From the NCBI RefSeq assembly GCF_000499205.1, contig NZ_AWUK01000034.1, positions 62,001 through 126,000 on the forward strand: a stretch of DNA of 64,000 nt, given 5' to 3'. Under the pieces are notes generated by a model that saw nothing but the letters and a program-made list of their open reading frames with translations, did no database searches and had not been told where the DNA came from. This DNA is from Paenibacillus sp. MAEPY2. Lineage in GTDB: Bacteria; Bacillota; Bacilli; Paenibacillales; Paenibacillaceae. This document shows, piece after piece, positions 9,669 to 19,753 of this stretch (its first letter is position 1; the number at the start of each line of letters is the position of its first letter). The position numbers and the translations under genes are program-made.

Positions 9669-11153
9669 ATGAATCGCTCCGATACTCGACTTGGAGGTGG
9701 CTGGAAGCCGGACCCCTCCCATTCCTTACCTCTTTACCGACAGATTGAGCTCTACATCCGCGAGAAAATTACGGCCGGGGAATGGACAGCAGGCTACCGG
9801 CTTCCTTCACAACGGACATTGGCTCAATCCATGGGTGTGAACCGCAGCACGCTGGTCACTGCATTGGAAAATCTGGCCGCCGCAGGCATGATTGAAGGCA
9901 GACATGGCGGCGGAACCTATGTCTCCGGCTCCGGCTGGCATGCGCTGGCTCACGGAGCCCTGCCCAACTGGGAGGAAGCCATCGAAGAGGGCTGGTATTA
10001 CCCCAATCTGCCAGAGGTACAGCAGATTAACCGGGCTGAGTTCCAGCCAGGCATTATCAGGCTTGGAACAGGTGAGCTTGCCCCTGAGCTGATGCCCCAG
10101 CAGGCTTTTAACGACATCCTCCATGCTCTATCCCGTCGTTCTCGTACACTAAACTACCTTGAACCTCAGGGTAGTCTGGAGCTCCGACAGGCTTTGTCCG
10201 TTTACTTGCAAGCAAGTGGCGTGCAAGCCTCCCCTGACTCCATTCTGATCGTATCCGGCTCTCTCCAGGCGCTGCACCTTATTTCAGTTGGACTCCTGCC
10301 CCGCGGATCGGCGGTCCTGCTGGAGAAGCCATCCTATCTGTACTCCATTCATGCCTTTCAATCGGCCGGGTTGAAAATGAGCGGCATTCCGATGGATGCC
10401 GAGGGATTGCACATTCCACGTCTGGAAGATGCCGTCCAGAATGCAACCAACAAAGACCGCATCTCGCTGCTCTATACGATTCCGAGCTTCCACAATCCTA
10501 CCGGCTCTGTCATGAGTGACAGCCGCCGGGAAGAGCTGCTCGCCACAGCGCGGAACACCGGCATCTCCATATTGGAGGATGCCGCCTACAGCGACCTGTG
10601 GCTGGACGAACCCCCGCCGCCATCGCTGAAGGCGCGCGACAAGGAAGGACGGGTGCTTCATATGGGCACCCTGTCCAAAGCGGTCAGCCCCGGTCTGCGC
10701 CTCGGCTGGCTGGTTGGTCCGGAGCCGGTCATCCGTCGCCTCGCAGACATCAAGATGCAGACGGATTATGGCACCAGCTCCCTCGCTCAAGAGGCTGCTG
10801 CGCTCTGGTTTGCCGATGGATACCATGCGCAGCATATGGATCGTCTACGACCAGAACTTGGTAGACGCAGAGAGTTCATGCTTGATCTTCTGCAACGCCA
10901 TTTCAGTGCACTTGCCGAGTGGAGCATACCAGCCGGGGGCTTTTATATCTGGCTCCGATTTACGGTTGACCCACTCTCCATTCGCGAACTGTTCCATGCC
11001 TGTCTGGACAAGCAAGTGCTGATTCATCCGGGTTATCTCTATGACCGCCTGGATGCAGACCACATCCGTCTGTCCTACGCCTATGCTTCACCGGATGAGA
11101 TGGAGCAAGGTCTTTACTTGCTGGCACAGGCAGTCAAAAAACAGATAACATGA
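9669..11153 (+). CDS. MocR/PdxR-family transcriptional regulator (GntR HTH plus aminotransferase fold)
   Basis: This 494-residue protein begins with a GntR-type winged helix (LYRQIELYIREKITAG...GYRLPSQRTLAQSMGVNRST, about residues 20-85) and continues with a fold-type I aminotransferase domain. The PLP lysine lies in LSKAVSPGLRLGWL. The start is set by AAAGGAGG ten bases upstream. Members sense PLP or an amino compound and usually regulate a neighbouring gene, here most likely the divergent LysE-type exporter. Confidence 0.92.
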   Translation: MNRSDTRLGGGWKPDPSHSLPLYRQIELYIREKITAGEWTAGYRLPSQRTLAQSMGVNRSTLVTALENLAAAGMIEGRHGGGTYVSGSGWHALAHGALPNWEEAIEEGWYYPNLPEVQQINRAEFQPGIIRLGTGELAPELMPQQAFNDILHALSRRSRTLNYLEPQGSLELRQALSVYLQASGVQASPDSILIVSGSLQALHLISVGLLPRGSAVLLEKPSYLYSIHAFQSAGLKMSGIPMDAEGLHIPRLEDAVQNATNKDRISLLYTIPSFHNPTGSVMSDSRREELLATARNTGISILEDAAYSDLWLDEPPPPSLKARDKEGRVLHMGTLSKAVSPGLRLGWLVGPEPVIRRLADIKMQTDYGTSSLAQEAAALWFADGYHAQHMDRLRPELGRRREFMLDLLQRHFSALAEWSIPAGGFYIWLRFTVDPLSIRELFHACLDKQVLIHPGYLYDRLDADHIRLSYAYASPDEMEQGLYLLAQAVKKQIT

Positions 11154-11170
11154 TGAAATGAATGCAATGA

Positions 11171-11235
11171 AAAAACCGCCTTGACCCGAAGGAATGACAT
11201 CCCTCAGATCAAGGCGGTTTGTTTGAGTTTTAGTA
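11171..11235. terminator. Bidirectional terminator between the MocR gene and the sugar-transport operon
   Basis: Perfect arms AAACCGCCTTGA (11173-11184) and TCAAGGCGGTTT (11209-11220) with A-rich and T-rich flanks. It can end both the plus-strand regulator gene and the minus-strand permease operon. Confidence 0.8.
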
Positions 11236-11271
11236 TAAATGAGACAGATAAGTCCAGGTCGCAGGTTGTCC

Positions 11272-12099
11272 TTATCCTTTTACCGCACCCTCTGCAATAC
11301 CCTCCATGATGAACTTTTGGAAGAACGCATAAATGAGAACCACCGGGATCGCGGTAAGTACCAGAGAAGACAGAATTAGCGGCCATTCCTTGTTGTATTC
11401 GCCAAACAGCATGTTGGTGGACAGAATCAGCGTATAACGATTCACATCCGTCAGCATGAGCAGTGGCAGCAGGAAGTCATTCCAGATCCACAGGAAGTCC
11501 AAGATGGCGATGGTGACTGTAATTGGCAGCAACAGTGGAAAAATAATCTGAAAGAACGTCTGGAACTCATTACATCCATCCATCTGTGCCGACTCTTCCA
11601 ATTCACGCGGGATGGACTTAACAAACCCGTGATACAGGAAGATCGCCATGTTCACACCAAGTCCGATATAGATCAGGGCCAGGCCGTATGTGCTTCCTTG
11701 GACGTGAAGTCCTTTGGCAACCCGTGTCAGCGGAATCATGATCGAGTGAAAAGGTACGAGCATGGAAGCCACGAACAGGAAGAAAATCAGGTTGCTCAAT
11801 CTGCCCGAGGTACGCGACAGCTTGTATCCGGCCAATGAAGCGCAGAATACGATACCGCCGATGCCCAGGAAGGATACGATTGCCGAATTCAAGGAGCTGC
11901 CCAGCAGGTTGATTTTGTTAAACGCATCCGAATAGTTTTCCCAGTGAAATGTCGTAGGGAGCGCAATAAAGGACTGAAACATTTCGCCTTGTGTTTTGAA
12001 TGAGTTCACAATCGCCATGTAGATTGGCAGCATTGCGACGAGGGAGCCTAGCACCAGCAGCAGTCGAATCAGATAGCTGTTAATTCGTTGCATCCTCAT
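11272..12099 (-). CDS. Carbohydrate ABC transporter permease (MalG type)
   Basis: 275 residues, six TM helices, with the EAA loop ELEESAQMDGCNEFQTFFQIIFP that docks the ATPase. It ends in the typical MalG-like tail (QKFIMEGIAEGAVKG). The start ATG overlaps the stop of the upstream permease by four bases, so the two are translationally coupled. No ATPase gene is nearby; such CUT1 systems in Gram-positives usually share an MsmX-type ATPase encoded elsewhere. Confidence 0.93.
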   Translation of the reverse strand: MRMQRINSYLIRLLLVLGSLVAMLPIYMAIVNSFKTQGEMFQSFIALPTTFHWENYSDAFNKINLLGSSLNSAIVSFLGIGGIVFCASLAGYKLSRTSGRLSNLIFFLFVASMLVPFHSIMIPLTRVAKGLHVQGSTYGLALIYIGLGVNMAIFLYHGFVKSIPRELEESAQMDGCNEFQTFFQIIFPLLLPITVTIAILDFLWIWNDFLLPLLMLTDVNRYTLILSTNMLFGEYNKEWPLILSSLVLTAIPVVLIYAFFQKFIMEGIAEGAVKG

Positions 12100-12980
12100 G
12101 CTTCCACCTCTTTCTTCTTCATCACCGTAATCTGAATGAGCGTGAAGATGAGCACGATGACGAATAACACAACCGACTTGGCACTGGCATATCCGTATCT
12201 AAAATTGTTGGAGAATGCCTCTTCATAGATATTCATCGTAATGACCTGAGTGGCTCTTCCCGGACCGCCACCTGTCAGACCGTAAACGACTTCAAATACT
12301 TTGAAGGCTCCGTTCAGTGTCAGGAAGAAACAGATCGTCACGGCATGCGTAATCATCGGCAATACGACATTACGTAGTACCTGGAACGCGTTGGCTCCAT
12401 CGATAACTGCCGCTTCCTTCAGACTTTTCGGTACACCCTGGAGTGCTGCCAGATAGATGATCATCATATACCCCACACCATTCCAGAGCGATACGATTAG
12501 GATGGAGTAGAATGAAAATTTAGGATCACCCAGCCACTGCTGATCCAGAAAGGACACGGTCAGTTTCTCAGCCAGCTGCGGCAGCACCTGGGAGAAGATG
12601 AATGTCCACATAAAAGCGCTGATGATCGTACTGATCATGTTCGGCATGAAGAACAGGGTCCGGAATAACCCCTTGCTGCGCGTCCGTGTTTCAATGAACA
12701 CGGCGAGCAGCAAGGCAATCCCGTTTTGCAGAATAAGCATAAACACCACATATTTCAGCGTGAACCACAGGGAATTCAGAAAGTCGGGATCTTCCTTGAA
12801 CAGTTCCACGAAGTTCCCCAGACCGATAAAGCTGTAATCCCGGTTTAGACCATTCCAGTCCGTCAAGCTGTAGAACAAACCGCTAAATGTGGGATACAGC
12901 AGGAAAATGGCATAGATGACAAAGGCAGGCGCAGTGAACGCGAGCAGCGACAGATACTTCTTGAACACATTCGTAGCCAT
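12096..12980 (-). CDS. Carbohydrate ABC transporter permease (MalF type)
   Basis: 294 residues with six TM helices and the EAA motif (LKEAAVIDGANAFQVLRNVVLP). It forms the heterodimeric channel with the following MalG-type subunit. A strong AAGGGGGAG ribosome site precedes ATG 12980. It lies 79 bases downstream of the binding-protein gene. Confidence 0.93.
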   Translation of the reverse strand: MATNVFKKYLSLLAFTAPAFVIYAIFLLYPTFSGLFYSLTDWNGLNRDYSFIGLGNFVELFKEDPDFLNSLWFTLKYVVFMLILQNGIALLLAVFIETRTRSKGLFRTLFFMPNMISTIISAFMWTFIFSQVLPQLAEKLTVSFLDQQWLGDPKFSFYSILIVSLWNGVGYMMIIYLAALQGVPKSLKEAAVIDGANAFQVLRNVVLPMITHAVTICFFLTLNGAFKVFEVVYGLTGGGPGRATQVITMNIYEEAFSNNFRYGYASAKSVVLFVIVLIFTLIQITVMKKKEVEA

Positions 12981-13059
12981 TGGTTCTCCCCCTTTTCACT
13001 CTAAGCAGACTCGTGTAAACGGGGGAACGATGACCGTTCTGCCCAGCCGTTTCATCTGC

Positions 13060-14340
13060 TTACTTGTTGACTTTGTTGTAGGATTTCCACGCCTTGTCTA
13101 GCGCATCAATCACCTGCTGCTGATCCAGTTGTCCGGAGTAGTAACCTTGCAGTGCTTTGCCTGATTCATCCTTAACCGCTTGAGGAATGGATGGATCCTG
13201 ATACGCTTTGCCTTCGTTAACATATTTCAGGGCATCGTCTACCCATGGGAAGCTTTTGAAGTCATGAATTTTGGCAACCGGATTGAATTTCAGTGCTTCA
13301 TAGAATGCACTTGAATCCTTGTCATCGAGAACATAGTTTACGAAGTCGAGTGCCACTTCCTTGTTTTTGCTGGAGGAAGATACGGCCAGTGACGTCGATG
13401 TGCTCAGATTGATTTTGGTATCATCCGGATTGTCATTGATCGGCAGTGGAGCTACGCCGAAGTTGATGTCCGGGTTGGACTTCAGGATGGTCTCTGCGAA
13501 CCATGGTCCCTGAATCCACATTGCTGCTTTGCCTGTTGCGAAGGCTGCCGAACCATCATCGCCGCCCACTTCAAGCGCTTTCTCTGTTCCATTGGCATTG
13601 ACGAGATCGAAGATGTCGAACAATGCTTTCATATCCGAGAAGGAACCTTGATCCTGATTCATCTTATCCAAGAAGTCCTTGTGTTCTGACTGAGTCAGTG
13701 CACCTACGGTAAGTGGCAGGAAGAGTTGTGGAATCCAGGCTTCTTTGTACGACAGTTCAAACGGTGTGATGTTGGCTGCTTTCAGCTTCTCCACGACCGC
13801 TTTCATTTCCGTCAAAGTCGTAGGTACCTCTATCCCCTGCTCTTTGAAAATATCCTTATTGTACAGGTATCCCCAGGATAACGTTTCCAAAGGAACAGCC
13901 ACGACTTTACCCGACGCATCCGTTACGGAAGGTTTAACAGAATCAAGTAATTTATCGACAAAAGGCTGACCCGAAAGGTCTTCCAGATAACCCGCTTTGC
14001 TAAACGGTGGAATCTCATTCACCGCATGAAGGGCGAACACGTCCGGCGCATCATTGGAGGCCAGTCGTGTTTTCAGAATCTGCGGCGCATTATCTGCTGG
14101 CGGCATCTCCAGCTGCACGTTGACTTCAATATTTTTTTCGGCTTTCTCCTTGGCTTTGAACTGTTCTATATATTTATCGTAATGTTCTTTCAGCCGCGGC
14201 TGTGCAATGAATACTTTGAGGGATACCGTACTGCCTGATGCAGCTCCCTCCGTCGAACCATCCGTACCCGCATTGGAGCCGCAGCCTGCGAGCAGAACAC
14301 TCACAAGTACCGCACTTGCTACGCTTTTCCATACTTTCAT
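13060..14340 (-). CDS. Extracellular sugar-binding lipoprotein (family 1 solute-binding protein)
   Basis: 426 residues with a lipoprotein signal (LVSVLLAGC, lipid-modified Cys about residue 20) followed by a MalE/MsmE-type binding protein fold (segments such as ATGKAAMWIQGPWF and NEGKAYQDPS). It delivers an oligosaccharide to the two permeases encoded downstream. The ribosome site GGGAGGTC precedes ATG 14340. A CcpA-like site lies in its promoter region. The neighbouring GH42 enzyme suggests beta-galactosides or galacto-oligosaccharides as substrate, which is inference. Confidence 0.92.
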   Translation of the reverse strand: MKVWKSVASAVLVSVLLAGCGSNAGTDGSTEGAASGSTVSLKVFIAQPRLKEHYDKYIEQFKAKEKAEKNIEVNVQLEMPPADNAPQILKTRLASNDAPDVFALHAVNEIPPFSKAGYLEDLSGQPFVDKLLDSVKPSVTDASGKVVAVPLETLSWGYLYNKDIFKEQGIEVPTTLTEMKAVVEKLKAANITPFELSYKEAWIPQLFLPLTVGALTQSEHKDFLDKMNQDQGSFSDMKALFDIFDLVNANGTEKALEVGGDDGSAAFATGKAAMWIQGPWFAETILKSNPDINFGVAPLPINDNPDDTKINLSTSTSLAVSSSSKNKEVALDFVNYVLDDKDSSAFYEALKFNPVAKIHDFKSFPWVDDALKYVNEGKAYQDPSIPQAVKDESGKALQGYYSGQLDQQQVIDALDKAWKSYNKVNK

Positions 14341-14400
14341 CTCTTATGACCTCCCGGTGTAACTGGTTTGTCTTTCATAGGATCATTATATATCACGAAA

Positions 14401-14414
14401 TGAAAGCGCTTCAT
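14401..14414 (-). promoter_or_regulatory. Catabolite-response (cre)-like site at the binding-protein promoter
   Basis: On the minus strand ATGAAGCGCTTTCA matches the cre consensus TGWAARCGYTWWCA at 11 of 14 positions, with a perfect right half; it looks like a cre that lost one A. It lies upstream of a TATAAT-containing stretch for the gene starting at 14340. Confidence 0.4.
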
Positions 14415-14484
14415 TGGACAAAATTAGACTCGTTTATTGGATTATTTTAAACCTTAATCCAGTAACCAACTCTCTGGGAATGAA

Positions 14485-15585
14485 TTATTCGGGGCTGTTA
14501 CCTGACATACGAGGCTGTCCCTTCCGCATCTCGCCAGGGGAAACGCCGAAGTGTTTCTTGAATACCCGGTAAAAGTACGATACATCCTCATAACCTGTCA
14601 TCTCGGCAATATGTTTGAATGGAATCTGATCATCCAGCACCCATTCCTTCGCTCTTGCCATGCGTAACTGTACGATATAATCGGTCACATTCACGCCGTA
14701 TTCTTTTTTGAACACCTTGCTGAGATATTCTTTGCTGACAAAAAAGATCTGAGCCAGCTGCTCCAGCGTAATCATCTCCATGCAGTGCTGCTCAATATAT
14801 TGCTTCACCTCATCCAGGTTGAGCTTGTTCTTGAATTTGCGCTGCGCAATCAGCTGCTCCAACGAAGTATAGTAAGGCGCGGATACCCACTCCACAGCTG
14901 ATCCGATGGACGCCAGAGCAGCCGGCGGCGGAAGCACAGCCGCGACAGGTTGCTCGCATAAACCATTGGAAACACACAGCTCACCCAACAGGGTCTGTAA
15001 TTCATATGCGATCCGTCCAAGCTGTTGGGGTCTTTGAATGCCACTGGTATCGAGCCGTTGCCCCAGCTGTTGAAACAGCTCCCGTAATCCCTGAACGTTC
15101 AAGTCGTTAAAACGCAGGCGTGCCTGATGCTGGAACAGCGAGAATTCCCCGGAAAAAGCCGAAGGATACGGTTCCCAGGATTCCGGTCCGGATTCGGTCT
15201 TTTCCAATTCCCGTTTACATTTAGCCAGAACGTTATTCAATTCATCGGGATTCACCGGCTTGAGCAGATAATCAGCGGCACGGTGATGAATCGCATGCTT
15301 CGCATAATTGAAATCATCATATCCACTGACCACAATCACTTTGATATGCGGATATTGTGCGCTCAGCGTCTGGAGCAGCTCCACGCCGTCTCTACCCGGC
15401 ATACGCATATCTGTAATAATAATATGGGGTTGGTGCTGCTCTACTAGCTGTATCGCCTCTCCGCCATCCTCGGCTTCACCTACAACCACCATGCCAAGCT
15501 CATCCCACGTGCCCAAATTGCGCAAAATATCTCTGTTCCATGGCTCGTCGTCCACTAAAACCACTCGATAATAATCCTTGTTCAT
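14485..15585 (-). CDS. YesN-type response regulator (receiver plus AraC HTH)
   Basis: 366 residues. The N-terminal receiver has the acidic pair (VDDEP), the phospho-acceptor Asp59 (IIITDMRMPG) and the conserved Lys (DYLLKPVNPDEL). The C-terminal ~100 residues are two AraC helix-turn-helix units (QLAQIFFVSKEYLSKVFKKEYG and EMTGYEDVSYFYRVFKKHFG). ATG 15585 is chosen because AGGAGG precedes it by nine bases and its ATG overlaps the kinase stop (ATGA), giving translational coupling. It probably activates the adjacent sugar-transport genes. Confidence 0.92.
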   Translation of the reverse strand: MNKDYYRVVLVDDEPWNRDILRNLGTWDELGMVVVGEAEDGGEAIQLVEQHQPHIIITDMRMPGRDGVELLQTLSAQYPHIKVIVVSGYDDFNYAKHAIHHRAADYLLKPVNPDELNNVLAKCKRELEKTESGPESWEPYPSAFSGEFSLFQHQARLRFNDLNVQGLRELFQQLGQRLDTSGIQRPQQLGRIAYELQTLLGELCVSNGLCEQPVAAVLPPPAALASIGSAVEWVSAPYYTSLEQLIAQRKFKNKLNLDEVKQYIEQHCMEMITLEQLAQIFFVSKEYLSKVFKKEYGVNVTDYIVQLRMARAKEWVLDDQIPFKHIAEMTGYEDVSYFYRVFKKHFGVSPGEMRKGQPRMSGNSPE

Positions 15586-17372
15586 GAGATCTCGCCTCCT
15601 GTATGGCAAGGAATTCGAACAGTGACACTGGTCCCCTGTCCTTCCCCACTCTCCATGTTCATGCCGTATTCAGGCCCAAAGTGCATCACGATGCGTGATG
15701 CGGCATTGACCAGTCCAATGCTTGTCCCCGAGCTCCATACTCTGTCCCCTTGCTGGGACAGCTTGGACAATCTGGATTGCATCTCGGCCAACCTCTCTTG
15801 ATCCATACCCAACCCATTATCGGAAATGCGGATGGTTACTTCATAATCCCGTCGGACAACTTCAATGTTCAATTTCCACTCTCCCTGCTTTCTCTCCAGA
15901 CCATGGACAAATGCATTCTCCACAATCGGCTGCAGGGACAACTTGGGAATGTAGCAGTCACCCAGCCCGCCTTCAATCTCCAGTTTATATTCAAGTCTGC
16001 TGGCAAAACGCTGCTTCTGGATGAGCATATAATGCTCCAGTTGATCCAATTCGGACTGCAATGGCACGAGACCATCCGGCGCTCTGACAATATAACGGAA
16101 CATCTCACTTAATGCACGAATCACTTTGTAGCTGTCTGCCGGCTTCTGTGAGTACACCATGCCTCCAATCATCTGCAACGTATTTTGCAGGAAATGCGGG
16201 TGAATCTGGGACTGAAGCGCTTTGAGCTCAGCAGTCTGTTTCTCCAGATTCATCAGATAGTTGTCCCGGATATGTTCCCGGATGCGACTTGCCATACCAT
16301 GCAGATTTTTCTCCAGCAGGCCAATCTCATCCACCCGACCACTGCGCACCACTTCCTTGTCCTTGATCAGTTGGATGCCCTTCATGGAATTCGCCAGTGT
16401 AACAATCGGTTTGGATGTTCGCCATGCCACGAATGCTGCCAACAACACCGAAACTACGGTAGCCAACCCGCCCACAACAAGACCATACTTCATCGTTTCC
16501 AATGCACTCTCATTGATGACATGGGAAGGAACAATTTTGATCAGCCGCATTCCTGACGGGTCAATGGCATGATAAAATACATATTCCTTGGCTGTTCGAA
16601 TGAAACCGGAACTGTCCTTCGTAGCTGCAAGTCTTTCCAGCGCTTCTGCTGAAGGCCGTATCTCCTTGTTGGGCTGATAGACCGGACTTCCCGTACTATC
16701 CGCGATGTACACCGCATAATCGCCCCGGCTGTCCAGCAATTCCAGCGTCTGATTGAATTCGGCCCACTTGACTTCCAGACTGATCGCGCCGATCTGCGCC
16801 TGATCCTCGAAACGGTTCATGCTGCGGGTCATATGAAACTTCTCCGCATCATTCGGATCATTAATAATCGTAAAGTCCTTATGCTGCTCAAAAAGCTCAT
16901 GATATGCCGAAGGAATGTCCGGGACCGATCGGATTCGGCTTTCCATCGAGTTGAAGGTGAACAGCGTATCCAATTCCTTCAGGTATAATTCCACACCAAA
17001 TACATAGTTGCCAGCCGAATAATAGACACTGTTCAGCATGTTGAACACCGCCTTCTGTTCATCGAATCGACTGGCAGCCGGAGCATCCTGATTCAATGCC
17101 AAGTATTGATGCAGCTCATCACTGATCTGAATGGAATAGATGAGATTGTTCATCCGCGCGAATTGTTCACCCAAATAGATAGAGGCCCAATTCATATTCG
17201 CACGGTTGGTTTCCATAATCTCTTCTTCCATGGAAGAGCGGGTATTCTCGGCCGCTACAACCGTCATGGCGATGACGGGCAGAATGGCCAGAAACGTCAT
17301 GGTGAGGATTAATTTGTTGCGAATGCTGCGTTTGAACGGATCAATAAGCTTCCGATATAATTCGGTAAACAC
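15582..17372 (-). CDS. YesM-type membrane sensor histidine kinase
   Basis: 596 residues: TM1 (about 20-42), an extracellular sensor of about 240 residues, TM2 (about 285-310), HAMP-like linker, His_kinase domain with the phospho-acceptor in SQIHPHFLQNTLQ, and an ATPase domain with N box (PIVENAFVHG) and G boxes (ISDNGLGMD, GTSIGL). The start is a GTG with AGGAG ten bases upstream. It overlaps the response-regulator gene by four bases. It probably senses an extracellular sugar or the sugar-bound lipoprotein. Confidence 0.92.
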   Translation of the reverse strand: MFTELYRKLIDPFKRSIRNKLILTMTFLAILPVIAMTVVAAENTRSSMEEEIMETNRANMNWASIYLGEQFARMNNLIYSIQISDELHQYLALNQDAPAASRFDEQKAVFNMLNSVYYSAGNYVFGVELYLKELDTLFTFNSMESRIRSVPDIPSAYHELFEQHKDFTIINDPNDAEKFHMTRSMNRFEDQAQIGAISLEVKWAEFNQTLELLDSRGDYAVYIADSTGSPVYQPNKEIRPSAEALERLAATKDSSGFIRTAKEYVFYHAIDPSGMRLIKIVPSHVINESALETMKYGLVVGGLATVVSVLLAAFVAWRTSKPIVTLANSMKGIQLIKDKEVVRSGRVDEIGLLEKNLHGMASRIREHIRDNYLMNLEKQTAELKALQSQIHPHFLQNTLQMIGGMVYSQKPADSYKVIRALSEMFRYIVRAPDGLVPLQSELDQLEHYMLIQKQRFASRLEYKLEIEGGLGDCYIPKLSLQPIVENAFVHGLERKQGEWKLNIEVVRRDYEVTIRISDNGLGMDQERLAEMQSRLSKLSQQGDRVWSSGTSIGLVNAASRIVMHFGPEYGMNMESGEGQGTSVTVRIPCHTGGEIS

Positions 17373-17409
17373 GAGGCATCCACTCCTGAGCTATGAGCTA
17401 AAATAAGAT

Positions 17410-17440
17410 AAACGCCCCAGCATGAAGCCGAGGGCGCTTT
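17410..17440 (-). terminator. Likely terminator between the GH42 and kinase genes
   Basis: A GC-rich stem (GCGCCC...GGGGCG) with A and T flanks lies just past the GH42 stop on the minus strand. It would separate GH42 transcription from the two-component genes. Confidence 0.55.
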
Positions 17441-17502
17441 GGTCTTGGTATTCTTTTTATAATCATTGAAAACAGACTTGTCAATTCATTTATGATTTCC
17501 CA

Positions 17503-19506
17503 TTATTGCTCAATAATGCAGAACCCCCACGGTTCCAGTTCAATGTTGTGCCCTCCGGACACCGCTGTTCCTGCCAGAAGTTCCGTTCCGTCTCCGTAGG
17601 CATTCACGAACGAAGTCGCCTGATCGGAGTAGTTAAAGAAGTACCGAATCGTATTGCCTTGCTCATTCACTCCGCTCTTCACGATGATTGGAAAAGCCAA
17701 TTCCTGATCAGTTACCCATAGCCCGGCTTCCTTCATAACACGCTCCAGCACTTTGCGGATCACCGCGGAGCTGGTATAACATCCAACGTACGTTGCTTTG
17801 CCCTTGCCATAGGCATTCTGGGTGATTGCCGCATATTCACCCCAGTGTGGATGTTCGTACCAGGCCAGTACTTCAGCGGTTGTTGGTGTAATGAGCTCCA
17901 TCCAAGTGTGAATCTGATTCTGTTCCTCTCCAACCTCGAACGGATCATCTCGCAGCGACACATTTTTCGGCTCAACGAACAGGTTGTAAGTGATGCCACA
18001 AGCCTCACTGATCAGTCCAGGCTGGCGGGTAGAGCGGACCTTAATGTGTTCATTGGCGAACCCGCTCTTAAAGGAGTAAACGACATGCCCACCATCCTGT
18101 ACAAATTGATTCAGCCTCTCTAGCAAGGCATCGGAAGCTGCGTACAAAGCAGGCACAACAATCACATCATAACCTTCATAACTCTCAACAGACGGATCAA
18201 TCAGATCACAGCCTATGTTCATTTTGTATAATTCGTCATACATCCAGCGCACAACGTCATTGTATTTTTTGTCACTGGTAAAATTAAACCCGAACCACTT
18301 GATCGACGTCAATGCCTCATTGCTGAACAGCACTGCTACCCGATTTGTTTTCTTCAAATTCACCAGCTGTGGGCTGAGTCTGGCAAAATCCCGGCCAATC
18401 GTCTTGGCCTCGTTGTATACTGGATTCGGCTCAAAATCATGGCTTAGCAATCCTTTCCAATACGTCTCGAACGAATTATGCAAGGAATGCCAGTGCCAAT
18501 AGGCGACCATGTTGGCTCCAGAGGCCAGGTGGCTAAATGCCTGAAGGCGCAGCTGTCCCGGATAGGGAACCCAGTGCCAGAATGCCTGTGCTTCCGTTTC
18601 CAATACGAGGTAGTTCGATTGTTTGGTGGAGCGCGCGACGTCACCGCCGAATGAAATCTCAATGCCTGTCAGCTCATCCTGCGACGGATGATAGATGTCC
18701 ACACTGGTGATGTCAAAAGGTTTAGATGCGGCAAAATGATCCACATCCCCCTGAATGCCGTACGAATATCCACGCCAATCGAAGTCAAAGTTCTGAGTAA
18801 CAAACTGCCCTTCCTGTTTATACTCATTTACAATCCCGACCTGCCACGCTAGAAAATCGGTTACCAGCTGGCGCTGGAATTTGGCAAATTCCGCTCCGAG
18901 ACTGCCATTGATCGTCCCGACAACTGAAGGGAAGTCCTCCCAGCTATTGATTCGGTTACTCCAATAATCCAGGCCAAATTCCTTGTTCAGATCATCCAGT
19001 GAGCTGAACTTGTTACGCATATATTTGACGAATTGCAATTGTACATTATCCCCAGCGGTGTTGTAATGCTTCGTTTCGTTATCCGTCTGATAGCCAATCA
19101 CGGCAGGGTGTTTGCTGACACGGGATATCAGCTTGCGAATGATGCGTTCCGCATAGAACAGGTATGTTGGATGTGTAATGTCCATAATTTGCCGCGCACC
19201 ATATTTCCCGGGTCCCTGCACGGTCGTTGCCAGAACCTCCGGGTGCTCCTTGACCATCCACGTCGGAACAGCATACGTAGGGGTTCCTACGATGACCTGA
19301 ATGCCCGCTGCGTGCATGGCATCCAGTACACGATCTACGGAGGAGAAGTCGAAGACGCCACTCTGCGGTTCATGCGTACTCCAGGTGGATTCCGCAATCC
19401 GTACAACATTAATGCCCGCATCCTTCATCATCTGAATATCCTTGTCCAATCGCTCGTAAGGCATATATTCATCATAATAGGCTACCCCGTATAATAACTT
19501 GTCCAT
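17503..19506 (-). CDS. GH42 beta-galactosidase
   Basis: 667 residues without a signal peptide, so cytoplasmic. The GH42 catalytic barrel is seen at the N-terminus (YGVAYYDEYMPYERLDKDI), with the acid/base Glu in GYQTDNETKHYN and the likely nucleophile Glu in YLVLETEAQAFWHW, followed by the beta-galactosidase trimerisation domain and a small C-terminal beta domain (ending IELEPWGFCIIEQ). It would hydrolyse beta-galactosides imported by the adjacent ABC system. A GGGGA ribosome site precedes ATG 19506. Confidence 0.92.
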   Translation of the reverse strand: MDKLLYGVAYYDEYMPYERLDKDIQMMKDAGINVVRIAESTWSTHEPQSGVFDFSSVDRVLDAMHAAGIQVIVGTPTYAVPTWMVKEHPEVLATTVQGPGKYGARQIMDITHPTYLFYAERIIRKLISRVSKHPAVIGYQTDNETKHYNTAGDNVQLQFVKYMRNKFSSLDDLNKEFGLDYWSNRINSWEDFPSVVGTINGSLGAEFAKFQRQLVTDFLAWQVGIVNEYKQEGQFVTQNFDFDWRGYSYGIQGDVDHFAASKPFDITSVDIYHPSQDELTGIEISFGGDVARSTKQSNYLVLETEAQAFWHWVPYPGQLRLQAFSHLASGANMVAYWHWHSLHNSFETYWKGLLSHDFEPNPVYNEAKTIGRDFARLSPQLVNLKKTNRVAVLFSNEALTSIKWFGFNFTSDKKYNDVVRWMYDELYKMNIGCDLIDPSVESYEGYDVIVVPALYAASDALLERLNQFVQDGGHVVYSFKSGFANEHIKVRSTRQPGLISEACGITYNLFVEPKNVSLRDDPFEVGEEQNQIHTWMELITPTTAEVLAWYEHPHWGEYAAITQNAYGKGKATYVGCYTSSAVIRKVLERVMKEAGLWVTDQELAFPIIVKSGVNEQGNTIRYFFNYSDQATSFVNAYGDGTELLAGTAVSGGHNIELEPWGFCIIEQ

Positions 19507-19580
19507 GTTAAAATCCCCTTTTCATCTGGAAGTATGGAGCTCTTGGCATTTATACAAAATGAAATAATTCAATTGATAAA

Positions 19581-19594
19581 TGATAACGTTTACA
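19581..19594 (-). promoter_or_regulatory. cre-like / LacI-type operator upstream of the GH42 gene
   Basis: TGATAACGTTTACA matches the cre consensus TGWAANCGNTNWCA except at position 4. It lies 75 bases upstream of the GH42 start, between it and the divergent AraC gene. It suggests carbon catabolite control by CcpA. Confidence 0.5.
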
Positions 19595-19753
19595 TTAATA
19601 TCTATTGAAGTACATTAGATGCTTAGCCATCAGTTCAAACGCTCACCCGTCCTACGATTTCCAACGTTGCCGTTAAACTGATTATAATGAAGTATACTAT
19701 GGGTGCCGATTGTACAAAGCGAGTAGTTTTTACCCTTTTCCGAGGTGAATCTC